This document shows, piece after piece, positions 49,501-59,129 of a DNA stretch of 64,000 bases. Where the stretch lies: contig NZ_JAQPPK010000009.1 in the NCBI RefSeq assembly GCF_029952445.1, positions 1 to 64,000 of the forward strand. Reading direction: 5' to 3'. A program made the position numbers and the translations under genes. The notes below the pieces were generated by a model. It saw only the letters and a list, made by a program, of their open reading frames with translations, was not told where the DNA came from and did no database searches. The stretch is from Paenarthrobacter nitroguajacolicus (GTDB taxonomy: Bacteria > Actinomycetota > Actinomycetes > Actinomycetales > Micrococcaceae). Numbering within the stretch: the first letter of the stretch is position 1; every line of letters starts with the position of its first letter.

Positions 49501-50525
49501 GCAACGCCGGGCAGCGCATCCGTCAGGCTTGCACGCGCAAAGGCGATGAACGCGGCGCTTCCACGGTCATCGTCGCAGTCCTCATGGTGGTTCTGTTGGG
49601 ATTTGCTGCTTTGGCAGTGGACGTCGGGGCGATCTATGCGGAGAAGGCGCAACTGCAGAACGGTGCCGATGCTGCGGCACTGGCCATCGCAACCGACTGT
49701 GCTGGAGGCAGTTGTGGAAGCAGCACTTCCACGGGAAACCAGTTCGCCAACAACAATGCCAACGACAACACCAGCGGCGCTGTCGTCACCTTTCCCGCAG
49801 CCACCACCGTGCGGGTCGTGACCAACGCAAGGGACACTGCCGGGCAAAACAGCCTCTCGCTGTTCTTCGCACAGTCCATGGGCTTCGACACTGCGTCGGT
49901 TGACGCTTCCGCCGAAGCCTCGTGGGGTGCTCCGTCATCAGCGACGACCCTGCCCTGGACCGTCAGTGAGTGCGTTTTCAAGAAGTACCTGTCTCCGGCC
50001 CAGCTGGCCTCGCTGAACTCCACAGGTAACTTTTCCGGCGATCCCATCCCCACTCACGTGACGCTTCGTTATGACACGAATGCACCCGCAGTTGGCGGAT
50101 GCGTTGCGCAAAATGGCTACCAACCCGGCGGCTTTGGCTGGCTGGAAACCACGTCAGCATGCTCAACGGACATCAACATCGGCGCAGTGGTGCAGGGCCA
50201 GCCTGGTAACCATTTTCCCAATGCTGCCACCTGCAACACGGTGCTTGCGCACATTATGGACGAACCCGCATTAATTCCACTGTTCAAGACGGCCGCCCAA
50301 AACGGAAACAAGACCAAGTACACGCTTGTCGGTTTCGCAGCATTTCAGGTCACTGGATACAAATTCGACGGCGGTCAGCAGCTTGACCCCGCCGCGCCTG
50401 CCTGCAACAACAACTGCAGGGCCCTACAGGGATATTTCTCCCGTTTCGTGTCACTCGAAGAAGGTTCCCAAGTCTCCGGTGGCATTCCCAACTATGGAGC
50501 GTCGGTGGTCACGCTCACCAAATAG
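49488..50525 (+). CDS. TadG-like pilus assembly protein
   Basis: The 345-residue protein has an N-terminal hydrophobic helix preceded by DERGASTVIVAVLMVVLLG and followed by AVDVGAIYAEKAQLQNGADAAALA, the TadG/Flp-assembly N-terminal domain. Unlike TadE it lacks Glu at +5 after the glycine. The rest is an extracytoplasmic region with several Cys and many Asn, Ser and Thr residues. ATG 49488 overlaps the tadE end by 13 bp, which implies coupling. Confidence 0.82.
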   Translation: MRWLSNAGQRIRQACTRKGDERGASTVIVAVLMVVLLGFAALAVDVGAIYAEKAQLQNGADAAALAIATDCAGGSCGSSTSTGNQFANNNANDNTSGAVVTFPAATTVRVVTNARDTAGQNSLSLFFAQSMGFDTASVDASAEASWGAPSSATTLPWTVSECVFKKYLSPAQLASLNSTGNFSGDPIPTHVTLRYDTNAPAVGGCVAQNGYQPGGFGWLETTSACSTDINIGAVVQGQPGNHFPNAATCNTVLAHIMDEPALIPLFKTAAQNGNKTKYTLVGFAAFQVTGYKFDGGQQLDPAAPACNNNCRALQGYFSRFVSLEEGSQVSGGIPNYGASVVTLTK

Positions 50526-50580
50526 GCACTCGATGAGCGCCTCGCCACCAATCTCACGAGAACTCGAAGGGAGTTACAAA

Positions 50581-51348
50581 GTGAAAACACGCCTACTGGG
50601 AGGCATTGCCGCATTGCTGTTGGCAGTCACAGGCATCGTTCTACTGGTCACCTACGTACAGGGAGCAGACAAACGGGCACAGCAAGGGCTTGATCCCGTC
50701 AGTGTACTTGTCGTCAAGGAACGCATTCCTGCCGGCACCAAGGCAGAGGACATCCAGTCCAAGCTCAAAACCGAAACTTTGCCTCAGTCCGCCGTGGCAC
50801 CGGGAACCATCAACACCCTCACCGATCAAAAGGGCAAGGTGACCTCAGCTGATCTTCAGCCGGGTGAACAGCTTCTGGGGGTAAAGCTGGTCAGTCCCAA
50901 AGAGCTGGTCCCGGGAACTGTTCCGGTACCGGAGGGTTTGCAGGAAGCCACTTTCGTCCTTGCCCCTGAGCGCATGCTCGGAGGCCGGGTCGAGGCCGGC
51001 GACACAGTGACTGTCTTCGCATCGTTCAAACTCGACGATGCTGTGCAGGCAGGAGCCAACGTGCCGGCCGGTTTGACCGGATGGAAGGATTTCACTGAGC
51101 TCCTTTACCACGACGTTCTGGTCACGGCGGTCCAGCAGGCTGCCCCCGATGCCGAAAAGTCGGCCGGAAGTGAAAAGGCAGTAGCGCTTCCCAACGGGTC
51201 GGCCTACGTCACCGTGGCACTAAGCGACGCCAACGCAGCCAAGATGGTCTTTGGCGCAGAATTTGGCACCCTCTGGCTCTCCAAGCAGACAGAGAAAACC
51301 GTCAAGAGCGATCCACCGACAACCACGTTCGGAGGGCTGGTCCAATGA
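50581..51348 (+). CDS. CpaB/RcpC-like pilus assembly protein (SAF domain)
   Basis: A 255-residue protein with an N-terminal membrane anchor (GGIAALLLAVTGIVLLVTYV). A SAF-like domain follows (VSVLVVKERIPAGTKAEDIQ, LQPGEQLLGVKLVSP), then a beta-rich RcpC region (MLGGRVEAGDTVTVFASF). CpaB proteins belong to the envelope part of Tad machines. The start is GTG 50581 with AAGGGAG seven bases upstream. A longer open frame (from 50326) is rejected because it overlaps the TadG-like gene. Its end overlaps the cpaE-like gene by four bases. Confidence 0.87.
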   Translation: MKTRLLGGIAALLLAVTGIVLLVTYVQGADKRAQQGLDPVSVLVVKERIPAGTKAEDIQSKLKTETLPQSAVAPGTINTLTDQKGKVTSADLQPGEQLLGVKLVSPKELVPGTVPVPEGLQEATFVLAPERMLGGRVEAGDTVTVFASFKLDDAVQAGANVPAGLTGWKDFTELLYHDVLVTAVQQAAPDAEKSAGSEKAVALPNGSAYVTVALSDANAAKMVFGAEFGTLWLSKQTEKTVKSDPPTTTFGGLVQ

Positions 51349-52544
51349 GCCGCTTCGTAGCCATCACTGCAGTACGTGATTTCGAGACCCGTGTACGCCA
51401 GGCAATCACTGGGGCTTTGCACGGTGACCTTCAAACATTGCCACCCGCAGTCCTCCAAACCGGGACCGACGAAATCTTCAAGCAACTCACGGGGGCACCT
51501 CCCGAGGTCATGATTCTCGGCCCAGGAGTCAATCCCGAGGACGCCTTCAAGCTGGCCACGGTGCTCGACCTTCAGTACCCGGAAATCAGCCTTCTCATGG
51601 TGGCCGACCCGACTGCCGACGTTGTGCTCAAAGCCATGCATGCAGGTGTCAGGGATGTTGTGGCACCTGAGGCAGACGTGAACGAGCTCCGGGTGCTTCT
51701 GGAGCGCGCGTGCTTGGCCGCAGCAAGCCGGCGGCGAGGAATGCAGCCTGCCGCCGAATCCGGGCAGGAGCGGGGACGGATCATAGCGGTGATGTCACCC
51801 AAGGGCGGAGTTGGCAAGACCACTGTTGCCACCAACCTGGCCATCGGGCTGGGAAACATCGCACCGATGAGCGTGGTGATCGTGGATCTGGACCTGCAGT
51901 TCGGGGACGTCGCTTCAGGTCTGCTGCTTGAACCGGAGCACTCCATCACGGAAGCTGTGCATGGGGCTGCGGCCCAGGACTCCATGGTCCTTAAAGCGTT
52001 TTTGACCGTCCACCCGGCCGGGATCTATGCCCTCTGCGCACCTCAGAGGCCTTCTGACTCGGACTACATCACTGCCGAACACGTCACCCGTCTGCTCAAC
52101 CAGCTGGCCACGGAGTTCAAGTATGTCGTTGTAGATACTGCACCCGGTCTCGGCGAACACTGCCTGGCAACCTTGGAGTTGGCCACCGACGGCGTCTGGG
52201 TCTGCGGGATGGATGTCCCGAGTATCAGGGGTCTGCGCAAGTGTTTCAGCGTCCTGAAAGAACTCCAGCTTCTGCCACAGGGCCGCCACACGGTGCTGAA
52301 CTTTGCGGACCGAAAGAGTGGACTCTCTGTCCAGGATGTTGAAGCCACCATCGGAGTGCCTGTGGACACCGTCATACCGCGATCCAGAACGCTCCCTTAT
52401 TCAACCAATCGCGGCATTCCAGTGCTGCAGGGAACGGCCAGGGATTCGGCTCTGAAAGGCCTGAAGAAGCTGGTCCAGCGCTTCGACCCCCGCCTGGAAT
52501 CCACTCCCCAGAACAAGCTGCACCGGAGGGTGGTGGTGTCATGA
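51345..52544 (+). CDS. CpaE/TadZ-like MinD-superfamily ATPase
   Basis: A 399-residue protein with an N-terminal receiver-like domain lacking clear phospho-acceptor context (about 1-130) and a C-terminal ParA/MinD domain. The deviant Walker A is SPKGGVGKTTVATNLAIGL near residue 152, and VVIVDLDLQFGDVASGL and YVVVDTAPGLGEH follow. TadZ/CpaE positions the Tad machine at the cell pole. ATG overlaps the cpaB-like stop (ATGA), and its own stop overlaps the tadA start. Confidence 0.9.
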   Translation: MSRFVAITAVRDFETRVRQAITGALHGDLQTLPPAVLQTGTDEIFKQLTGAPPEVMILGPGVNPEDAFKLATVLDLQYPEISLLMVADPTADVVLKAMHAGVRDVVAPEADVNELRVLLERACLAAASRRRGMQPAAESGQERGRIIAVMSPKGGVGKTTVATNLAIGLGNIAPMSVVIVDLDLQFGDVASGLLLEPEHSITEAVHGAAAQDSMVLKAFLTVHPAGIYALCAPQRPSDSDYITAEHVTRLLNQLATEFKYVVVDTAPGLGEHCLATLELATDGVWVCGMDVPSIRGLRKCFSVLKELQLLPQGRHTVLNFADRKSGLSVQDVEATIGVPVDTVIPRSRTLPYSTNRGIPVLQGTARDSALKGLKKLVQRFDPRLESTPQNKLHRRVVVS

Positions 52545-53983
52545 AACTCTCGGAGAGGCTTTCGAAAAACAATCCGCTTTCCACGATTGCCCCGGGTGAT
52601 TCGCAGCCGCCGGCAGTGGTCGACGGGGCCGACTGGGCCGGCCGCCCTTCGACTTCAACTCCGATGTTGGGGGGTGCCCCAACGGCCCCGGCCGTGGATG
52701 CATTGGCGGGACTCAAGAAACGTGCCGCAGCTTCCCTTTTTGAACGCATAGGAAGCCGCTTGGGCGACACTTCATCTTCGGAAGAAGACCTCCGCTCCTT
52801 CGCCGTGGAGGAACTTTCAGCGGTTATCGACGACGAGCAAGTACCCCTTACACCGGAGGAACGGCGTCGACTCATCCGGGAGATCTCCGACGAAGTGATG
52901 GGCTACGGCCCTCTTCAGAGGCTGTTGGAGGACCCCTCAGTGACGGAAGTCATGGTGAACAGGTTCGATCAGATCTACGTGGAGCGTCACGGTCATCTGG
53001 CTCTCACTGAACTCCAGTTCAGCTCGGATGATCATCTGAGGAAGGTCATCGAACGAATCGTTTCCAAGGTTGGACGCCGCATCGATGAATCTTCGCCGTT
53101 GGTGGACGCCAGGCTGGAAGACGGATCCCGTGTCAACGCGATCATCCCTCCCTTGGCGGTCAACGGACCCTCCCTGACCATCAGGAAGTTCAGCCATGTT
53201 CCGTTGACTGTTCGCAACCTGATCGACTGGGGATCGATGAGCCCGGAGATGGCAGAGCTGCTGAGTGCGTGCGTCCGGGCCCGGCTCAATGTCATCGTCT
53301 CTGGTGGCACAGGCACCGGCAAGACCACGCTGCTCAATGTGCTGTCATCCTTCATCCCCGAATCGGACCGTATCGTCACCATCGAGGACGCGGTAGAACT
53401 GCAGCTGCAGCAGCGACATGTGGTCCGGTTGGAGAGCCGGCCACCGAACATCGAAGGCAAGGGTGCCATCACCATTCGAGACCTGGTTCGGAACTCCCTT
53501 CGTATGCGTCCGGACCGGATCATCGTGGGCGAGGTTCGCGGGGGTGAGTCCCTGGACATGCTTCAGGCCATGAACACCGGCCACGATGGATCGCTGTCCA
53601 CCGTGCATGCCAACTCTCCCCGCGACGCGATCGCCCGTCTGGAGACGCTGGTGCTCATGGCCGGTATGGACCTTCCGCTCCGGGCGATCCGCGAACAAGC
53701 GTCATCGGCAGTGGATCTCATTGTTCAGGTCACCCGCCTGCGCGATGGAAGTCGCCGTATTACCCACGTCACTGAGGTGCAGGGCATGGAAGGAGACGTC
53801 GTGACCTTGCAGGATGTCTTCCTCTTCGACTACTCGGCCGGTTTGGACGCTCAAGGCCGGTTCTTGGGCAAGGCCATCCCGACCGGCATTCGCCCTCGTT
53901 TCCTGGACCGGTTCGCTGAACTTGGGATCCAGGTATCGCCCGCGGCCTTCGGCGTCGCCCCGATGCCCACAGGGAGGCGGTAA
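52541..53983 (+). CDS. tadA: Tad secretion ATPase TadA/CpaF
   Basis: The 480-residue hexameric GspE-family ATPase powers pilus extension and possibly retraction. It has Walker [20 protein letters not shown] (near residue 254), the Asp box and Walker [18 protein letters not shown], and the His box [20 protein letters not shown] disordered N-terminus of about 70 residues precedes the N-domain ([20 protein letters not shown]). It overlaps the cpaE-like gene by four bases and is followed two bases later by tadB. Confidence 0.94.
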   Translation: MKLSERLSKNNPLSTIAPGDSQPPAVVDGADWAGRPSTSTPMLGGAPTAPAVDALAGLKKRAAASLFERIGSRLGDTSSSEEDLRSFAVEELSAVIDDEQVPLTPEERRRLIREISDEVMGYGPLQRLLEDPSVTEVMVNRFDQIYVERHGHLALTELQFSSDDHLRKVIERIVSKVGRRIDESSPLVDARLEDGSRVNAIIPPLAVNGPSLTIRKFSHVPLTVRNLIDWGSMSPEMAELLSACVRARLNVIVSGGTGTGKTTLLNVLSSFIPESDRIVTIEDAVELQLQQRHVVRLESRPPNIEGKGAITIRDLVRNSLRMRPDRIIVGEVRGGESLDMLQAMNTGHDGSLSTVHANSPRDAIARLETLVLMAGMDLPLRAIREQASSAVDLIVQVTRLRDGSRRITHVTEVQGMEGDVVTLQDVFLFDYSAGLDAQGRFLGKAIPTGIRPRFLDRFAELGIQVSPAAFGVAPMPTGRR

Positions 53984-53985
53984 CA

Positions 53986-54927
53986 GTGGAATCACCAGGA
54001 TTGTTTATCTTCGCCGTCGCTCTATGCGTGGTTGCTCTCTTCATTCTGGTCGTGATTGTCCTGAAACCGCGCCGCGACAGTATTCCCCTTGAGCGGCGGC
54101 GCCTGGAAACTTCAAACGACAGTTCAGCCGTAGGCCTGGTCTCCGAGACCGCCGTACGCTTCATGGACACGGCCTTGGGACGCTCGGGCGGACCGTTCAA
54201 TCGGGAGGTTCTTTACCTCGCCGGAGTCAATCAGGCTCCGGCAGACTTCATGGTCATGGTTGTTGCCTGTGCAGTAGTGACAGCAGTTCTGGGCAGCCTC
54301 ATCGTCAACGTCTTCGTGGGTATCCTCTTGGCGCTATCGGTGCCGTTCCTGGCGAAATTCGTGCTGGTTACCAAAACGCAGAAACGGCGCGCCAAATTCG
54401 AGGGACAACTGACCGACACCATTCAGATGTTGATCGGCGGCCTTCGGGTGGGACACGGCATCATGAGGTCCATGCAAGCCGCGGGCCAGGAATCCCAGGC
54501 TCCGACATCAGAAGAACTAAGCCGCATCGTCAACGAAGTAAGGGTCGGCAAAGACGCACGTCAGGCTATCGAGGACTGCGCTGCGCGGATGGACAGCGAA
54601 GATTTCCGTTGGATTGGCCAAGCCATCCAGATCAACCGTGAAGTGGGCGGTGACCTGGCCGAGGTTTTGGAGCAGGTTGAAGGAACCATCCGTGAACGCA
54701 GCGAGATCAAGGGGCACGTGCGTGCTTTGAGCGCTGAAGGAAAGATCTCAGCCGTGGTTCTTATGATTCTCCCTGTGGCAGTAGGGATCTTCATGTCAGT
54801 GCTAAACCCCGGGTACCTGAAACTCTTCACCGGCCACCCTCTTGGGATTGCCCTGATAGTTCTCAGCGTGATCCTGTTCGCCGTCGGAGGCTTCTGGATG
54901 AGCCGCACCGTAAAGATCAAGTTCTAG
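53986..54927 (+). CDS. tadB: Tad inner-membrane platform protein TadB
   Basis: A 313-residue GspF-domain protein with an N-terminal membrane helix, two helices at about residues 85-130, a cytosolic helical GspF domain (QLTDTIQMLIGGLRVGHGIM, RSMQAAGQESQAPTSEELSR) and two C-terminal helices. It forms the platform on which TadA acts. The start is GTG 53986, just after tadA. It is followed by tadC 12 bp later. Confidence 0.9.
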   Translation: MESPGLFIFAVALCVVALFILVVIVLKPRRDSIPLERRRLETSNDSSAVGLVSETAVRFMDTALGRSGGPFNREVLYLAGVNQAPADFMVMVVACAVVTAVLGSLIVNVFVGILLALSVPFLAKFVLVTKTQKRRAKFEGQLTDTIQMLIGGLRVGHGIMRSMQAAGQESQAPTSEELSRIVNEVRVGKDARQAIEDCAARMDSEDFRWIGQAIQINREVGGDLAEVLEQVEGTIRERSEIKGHVRALSAEGKISAVVLMILPVAVGIFMSVLNPGYLKLFTGHPLGIALIVLSVILFAVGGFWMSRTVKIKF

Positions 54928-54939
54928 GAGACAAGGCTC

Positions 54940-55818
54940 ATGACTCCCTTTGCATGGCTGATTATCGCCCTTATCATTCTTCCACTAGCCTATTTTGCCT
55001 GGTCGTTGCTCAGCATTGACCGGAAGGGCATTGTTGCCATTCAGGGCAACCTCGGTTCCGGCTTCACGCAAAGTGGCGGTGTGAGTCTTCGGCGCCCACC
55101 GCTGCTTCTGGGTGTTGCCAGGAAGCTGACTCCTGGAAGCTACGAGGCCAAGCTGGACCATTGGCTTGCCCTGGCTGGGCGCCCGATGTCGATGCCCCTG
55201 CCTAAGCTCATGTCTCTGAAGCCCGCCTTGGCGCTGGCCGGAGCATTCGGCGGCGTTTTCCTGTTTCTCCTCAGCCCCGGGCCGGCAATGGTCGGGCTCG
55301 GACTCTTCCTGACCATCTTTCTGTACTTCCTTCCCGATCTCTTGATTTACAACACAGGGATCAAACGGCAGGAGGCCATCAAACTTGAGTTCCCGAACAC
55401 CCTCGATCAAATGCTGATTTCGGTTGAGGCCGGCCTCGGGTTCGAATCGGCGATGGAACGGGCGGCCGTACAAGGAGCCGGTCCCCTGCCCCAGGAACTG
55501 ATGCGCACGCTCCAAGACATCCAGGTGGGACGCCCCCGGCAGGAGTCCTATGAAGCCCTGGCCGAACGATGCGCCGTTCCGGACATCCGTAGTTTCGTCC
55601 TTGCAGTGATCCAAGCCGACAAATACGGGATCGGCATCGCCAACGTGCTTCGAGCACAGGCCAAGAAAGCACGCGTCAGGCGACGGCAGAGCGCCGAAGA
55701 GCGGGCGATGAAGCTCCCCGTCAAGGTGCTCTTTCCCTTGCTGTTCTGCATCTTCCCGGTGCTGTTCATAGTCCTTCTGGGTCCCGCGGCCATCAGGATC
55801 ATCCAGGCTTTTGGCTGA
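54940..55818 (+). CDS. tadC: Tad inner-membrane platform protein TadC
   Basis: A 292-residue GspF-domain partner of TadB. Membrane helices lie near residues 3-23, 85-125 and 255-290, and the cytosolic domain contains FPNTLDQMLISVEAGLGFES and VPDIRSFVLAVIQADKYGIG. ATG 54940 has AGGAGACAAGG upstream. It is the last gene of the Tad cluster and is followed by a hairpin terminator. Confidence 0.9.
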   Translation: MTPFAWLIIALIILPLAYFAWSLLSIDRKGIVAIQGNLGSGFTQSGGVSLRRPPLLLGVARKLTPGSYEAKLDHWLALAGRPMSMPLPKLMSLKPALALAGAFGGVFLFLLSPGPAMVGLGLFLTIFLYFLPDLLIYNTGIKRQEAIKLEFPNTLDQMLISVEAGLGFESAMERAAVQGAGPLPQELMRTLQDIQVGRPRQESYEALAERCAVPDIRSFVLAVIQADKYGIGIANVLRAQAKKARVRRRQSAEERAMKLPVKVLFPLLFCIFPVLFIVLLGPAAIRIIQAFG

Positions 55819-55879
55819 TCCTGCCCTCGGGAAATAGACCGGCACTTCGCGGATCCCAGACCACGGAGTGCCACAACGG

Positions 55880-55910
55880 CCCCCTTCCGGTACCCAGAGC
55901 CGGGAGGGGG
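55880..55910. terminator. Terminator hairpin between tadC and truA
   Basis: CCCCCTTCCGG (55880-55890) pairs with CCGGGAGGGGG (55900-55910) with one mismatch. It lies between the convergent tadC and truA genes and may serve both. T-runs are weak on either side. Confidence 0.6.
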
Positions 55911-55958
55911 TCCTCCAACGTCCGGGGCACATCGTCCCGGTACAACAGGACAGGAAAG

Positions 55959-56849
55959 CTACTCCCGCCGCGCCCGCGTCAGTTCAGCCCTGGCAAGCAG
56001 CTCGCTGTCCGACGGGTAGGCCACTTCTTCCAGGACCAACGGATGAGGCGCAGCCAGCACGGACTTGGCATCGCGCTTTCGTTCCAGCAGCCGCTCATGC
56101 AGCCACTCAGGAGTTTCAAGCCCCTCCCCCACCCGCAGGGCCGAACCAACCAGCGAGCGAACCATGTTGTGGCAGAAAGCGTCAGCCTGAACGGTAGCTA
56201 CGATGACGCCATCGATCCCCCGGCTAAACGAGAATTTCTGCAGCTCACGGATGGTGGTGGCACCTTCCCGCGGTTTGCAGTAAGACCGGAAATCCTGCAG
56301 TCCCAAAAGGGCCGCGGCTCCCTGGTTCATCAAGGAAACATCCAAGGACGCCTTGTGCCACAGCGTGATGCCACGGAGCACCGGGTCCCACCTTCCCGGA
56401 CCGTCGGCAATCCGGTAACTGTACCTGCGCCACAACGCCGAGAAGCGAGCATCAAAACCCTCCGGCGCCAGACCGGCGTCGTGCACTTCGACTGCACCGG
56501 TGAGGTCGCCGAGGATGCGGCTCAAGGCTCCGCGGAGGCGCCGCAAAAGGGCGACGGCGGGATCAAGTTCGTGGCCACGCGGCAGTGAGAGCCACTCGGC
56601 TTCGGTGACGTCAAGATGGACCACCTGGCCGCGGGCGTGAACGCCGGCATCGGTCCGGCCGGCAACAGTAACGCGGACGGGTCGTTGCAACAACAGCGCC
56701 AGTGCCTCTTCCAAGGAACCCTGCACGGTACGCAGCCCGGGCTGCAACGCCCAGCCGTTGAATGGTCCGCCGTCGTAGGAAAGATCAAGCCGGACACGCA
56801 AAAACCCGCCGCCCCCCAAAACGGGGGCAGCGGGTTTTCGTTCGTTCAT
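55959..56849 (-). CDS. truA: tRNA pseudouridine synthase A
   Basis: A 296-residue enzyme that makes pseudouridine at positions 38-40 of tRNA anticodon arms. It shows the N-terminal RLDLSYDGGPFNGWALQPG, the catalytic aspartate in TVAGRTDAGVHARGQVVH and the C-terminal VQADAFCHNMVRSLVGSALRVG. The first 16 codons (MNERKPAAPVLGGGG) run through the rplQ terminator hairpin. TTG 56801, just past that hairpin, would be an alternative start. It is the last gene of the alpha operon region. Confidence 0.93.
   Translation of the reverse strand: MNERKPAAPVLGGGGFLRVRLDLSYDGGPFNGWALQPGLRTVQGSLEEALALLLQRPVRVTVAGRTDAGVHARGQVVHLDVTEAEWLSLPRGHELDPAVALLRRLRGALSRILGDLTGAVEVHDAGLAPEGFDARFSALWRRYSYRIADGPGRWDPVLRGITLWHKASLDVSLMNQGAAALLGLQDFRSYCKPREGATTIRELQKFSFSRGIDGVIVATVQADAFCHNMVRSLVGSALRVGEGLETPEWLHERLLERKRDAKSVLAAPHPLVLEEVAYPSDSELLARAELTRARRE
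56801..56838 (-). terminator. Rho-independent terminator of the alpha operon, within the truA 5' end
   Basis: AAAACCCGC (56801-56809) pairs with GCGGGTTTT (56830-56838), with inner GCCCCC/GGGGGC pairing. On the minus strand it ends in a run of Ts. It lies about 45 bp past the rplQ stop and inside the first codons of truA as called here. Confidence 0.8.
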
Positions 56850-56881
56850 AGACTTAAGTCTACTGTGAAGAATTCAGTGAA

Positions 56882-57451
56882 TTACTTCTTGTCCTCAGCG
56901 GCCGGAGCCTCTTCGGTCTCAGCAACTTCAGCGTCAGCAGCTTCGGCTTCAGCGGCCGGAGCCTCTTCGGTTTCAGCAGCCTCTGCCTCGACGGCAGGAG
57001 CCTCTTCGGTCTCAACGACCTCTTCCTCGGCAGCCGGAGCAGCCTTGGCAGCAGCAGAGGTTGCTTCAGCAACGACGGCCTGCTTCGCAGAAACCGGCTC
57101 GAGGACGAGCTCGATGACAGCCATGGGAGCGTTGTCGCCCTTGCGGTTGCCGATCTTGGTGATGCGGGTGTAGCCACCATCGCGGTTGGCAACGGCGCCG
57201 GCGATGTCGGTGAACAGCTCGTGGACAACGCCCTTGTCGCTGATCAGGCCGAGAACGCGGCGGCGGGAAGCGAGGTCGCCACGCTTGGCGAAGGTGACCA
57301 GACGCTCTGCGTACGGCTTGAGGCGCTTGGCCTTGGTGACCGTGGTGGTGATGCGCTTGTGCTCAAAAAGAGCAGCTGCCAGGTTCGCGAGCATCAGGCG
57401 CTCGTGAGCCGGGCCGCCTCCGAGGCGCGGACCCTTAGTGGGGGTAGGCAT
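56882..57451 (-). CDS. rplQ: 50S ribosomal protein L17 with acidic C-terminal tail
   Basis: A 189-residue protein. Residues 1-~125 are standard L17 ([39 protein letters not shown]). The last 60 are an Ala/Glu tail with the unit ETEEAPA repeated three times. L17 sits at the exit-tunnel rim, so the tail is probably solvent-exposed. Actinobacterial L17 often has such tails. It lies 66 bp after rpoA with a small hairpin (57478-57501) between. Confidence 0.96.
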   Translation of the reverse strand: MPTPTKGPRLGGGPAHERLMLANLAAALFEHKRITTTVTKAKRLKPYAERLVTFAKRGDLASRRRVLGLISDKGVVHELFTDIAGAVANRDGGYTRITKIGNRKGDNAPMAVIELVLEPVSAKQAVVAEATSAAAKAAPAAEEEVVETEEAPAVEAEAAETEEAPAAEAEAADAEVAETEEAPAAEDKK

Positions 57452-57477
57452 AGTTATTTCTCCTGTTATGTGAGCCG

Positions 57478-57501
57478 GTCAGGTCCATTGCTGGACCTGA
57501 C
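57478..57501 (-). other. Intercistronic hairpin between rpoA and rplQ
   Basis: GTCAGGTCCA (57478-57487) pairs perfectly with TGGACCTGAC (57492-57501) across TTGC. No T-run follows, so mRNA processing or stability is more likely than termination. Confidence 0.5.
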
Positions 57502-57517
57502 GGCCAAGATCTGCTGT

Positions 57518-58528
57518 TTAGAGCTCGTCGTCGCTGAACGCGGCGTCGTCCTCTTCGATGGCTGCGGCGCGGGCTGCGAGATCGAAACCGGGAGGGGAGT
57601 CCTTGAGGGACAGACCCAGTTCCACGAGCTTTGCCTTGACCTCGTCGATGGACTTCGCACCGAAGTTACGGATGTCCATCAGGTCAGCCTCGGAGCGGGC
57701 AACGAGTTCACCCACGGTGTGGATGCCCTCACGCTTGAGGCAGTTGTAGGAACGGACCGTTAGGTCCAGATCCTCGATCGGCAGAGCCATGTCCGCTGCC
57801 AGGGCAGCGTCCGTCGGCGACGGGCCAATCTCGATACCTTCAGCTGCGGTGTTCAGCTCACGGGCCAGACCGAACAGTTCCACCAGGGTGGTGCCTGCGG
57901 AAGCAACGGCATCGCGCGGGGCGATGGCCTGCTTGGTCTCGACGTCGACAATGAGCTTGTCGAAGTCGGTGCGCTGCTCAACACGGGTAGCTTCCACGCG
58001 GAAAGTTACCTTCATGACCGGCGAGTAGATCGAGTCGACCGGAATACGGCCGATCTCGGAGTCGCCGGACTTGTTCTGAGCTGCCGAAACGTAGCCACGG
58101 CCGCGCTCGATGGTCAGTTCGAGTTCGAACTTGCCCTTCGAGTTCAGAGTGGCAATGTGCAGATCCGGGTTGTGGAATTCGACGCCGGCCGGCGGAGCAA
58201 TGTCCGCGGCGGTGACGACTCCGGGGCCCTGCTTGCGCAGGTAAGCAACAACCGGCTCATCGTGCTCGGAGGAAACCGAAAGGTTCTTGATGTTCAGGAT
58301 GATCTCGGTGACATCTTCCTTGACACCCGGAACCGTGGTGAACTCGTGCAGCACGCCATCGATCCGGATGCTGGTTACAGCGGCACCGGGGATGGAGGAG
58401 AGCAGGGTACGGCGGAGGGAGTTTCCGAGGGTGTAACCGAAGCCCGGCTCCAGCGGTTCAATGATGAAACGGGAGCGGTTCTCGGATACAACTTCTTCAG
58501 ACAGGGTGGGGCGCTGTGCAATGAGCAC
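57518..58528 (-). CDS. rpoA: DNA-directed RNA polymerase subunit alpha
   Basis: The 336-residue alpha subunit. The N-terminal dimerisation domain shows [20 protein letters not shown] and [19 protein letters not shown]. The linker leads to the C-terminal domain with [19 protein letters not shown] and [19 protein letters not shown], which contacts UP elements and activators. The length is normal. It follows rpsK by 148 bp, a wide gap for this operon, and the gap holds a long hairpin. Confidence 0.97.
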   Translation of the reverse strand: MLIAQRPTLSEEVVSENRSRFIIEPLEPGFGYTLGNSLRRTLLSSIPGAAVTSIRIDGVLHEFTTVPGVKEDVTEIILNIKNLSVSSEHDEPVVAYLRKQGPGVVTAADIAPPAGVEFHNPDLHIATLNSKGKFELELTIERGRGYVSAAQNKSGDSEIGRIPVDSIYSPVMKVTFRVEATRVEQRTDFDKLIVDVETKQAIAPRDAVASAGTTLVELFGLARELNTAAEGIEIGPSPTDAALAADMALPIEDLDLTVRSYNCLKREGIHTVGELVARSEADLMDIRNFGAKSIDEVKAKLVELGLSLKDSPPGFDLAARAAAIEEDDAAFSDDEL

Positions 58529-58599
58529 TTAGGTTTCCTTTCGGCGAGCATCCGCTATATGACGCAACACAGGTGGTGGAAATCGGCTTCGGTTTCCAG

Positions 58600-58662
58600 C
58601 CTGACCAGCCGGGCCATGCTGATGGACGGAAAAACCATCCATAGCAGGCCCGGCCGGTCAGG
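58600..58662 (-). other. Long hairpin between rpsK and rpoA
   Basis: CCTGACCAGCCGGGCC (58600-58615) pairs with 58647-58662 at 15 of 16 positions. An inner stem, GATGG/CCATC (58621-58625 with 58635-58639), closes around GGAAAAA-type sequence. It lies 15 bp past the rpsK stop. It could be a terminator-attenuator or a binding site for a ribosomal protein feedback regulator. Confidence 0.6.
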
Positions 58663-58676
58663 CAGGGAAGACCTAA

Positions 58677-59078
58677 TTAGACGCGGCGACGCTTCGGGGG
58701 GCGGCAACCGTTGTGGGCGCTGGGGGTGACATCCTGGATGGAGCCAACCTCGAGGCCAGCGGCCTGAAGCGAACGGATTGCGGTTTCGCGTCCCGAGCCC
58801 GGGCCCTTGACGAATACGTCAACCTTGCGCAGACCGTGCTCCTGAGCGCGCTTTGCAGCAGCTTCGGCAGCCATCTGGGCAGCGAACGGGGTGGACTTAC
58901 GCGAGCCCTTGAAGCCAACCTCACCGGCGGAAGCCCATGAGATAACAGCACCGTTCGGGTCCGTGATGGACACGATGGTGTTGTTAAAGGTGCTCTTGAT
59001 GTGCGCCTGGCCAAGCGCAATATTCTTCTTATCCTTGCGACGCGGCTTACGAACCGCTCCACGAGTCTTCGGGGGCAT
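58677..59078 (-). CDS. rpsK: 30S ribosomal protein S11
   Basis: The 133-residue S11 of the 30S platform. It reads [19 protein letters not shown], has [20 protein letters not shown] and ends with [17 protein letters not shown], the universally conserved tail. It lies 51 bp after rpsM. Confidence 0.98.
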   Translation of the reverse strand: MPPKTRGAVRKPRRKDKKNIALGQAHIKSTFNNTIVSITDPNGAVISWASAGEVGFKGSRKSTPFAAQMAAEAAAKRAQEHGLRKVDVFVKGPGSGRETAIRSLQAAGLEVGSIQDVTPSAHNGCRPPKRRRV

Positions 59079-59129
59079 TGTTTCTCCTACAGAAAGTTAT
59101 CGGGGGAAAACCAGGTCAATCCCGAGGGA

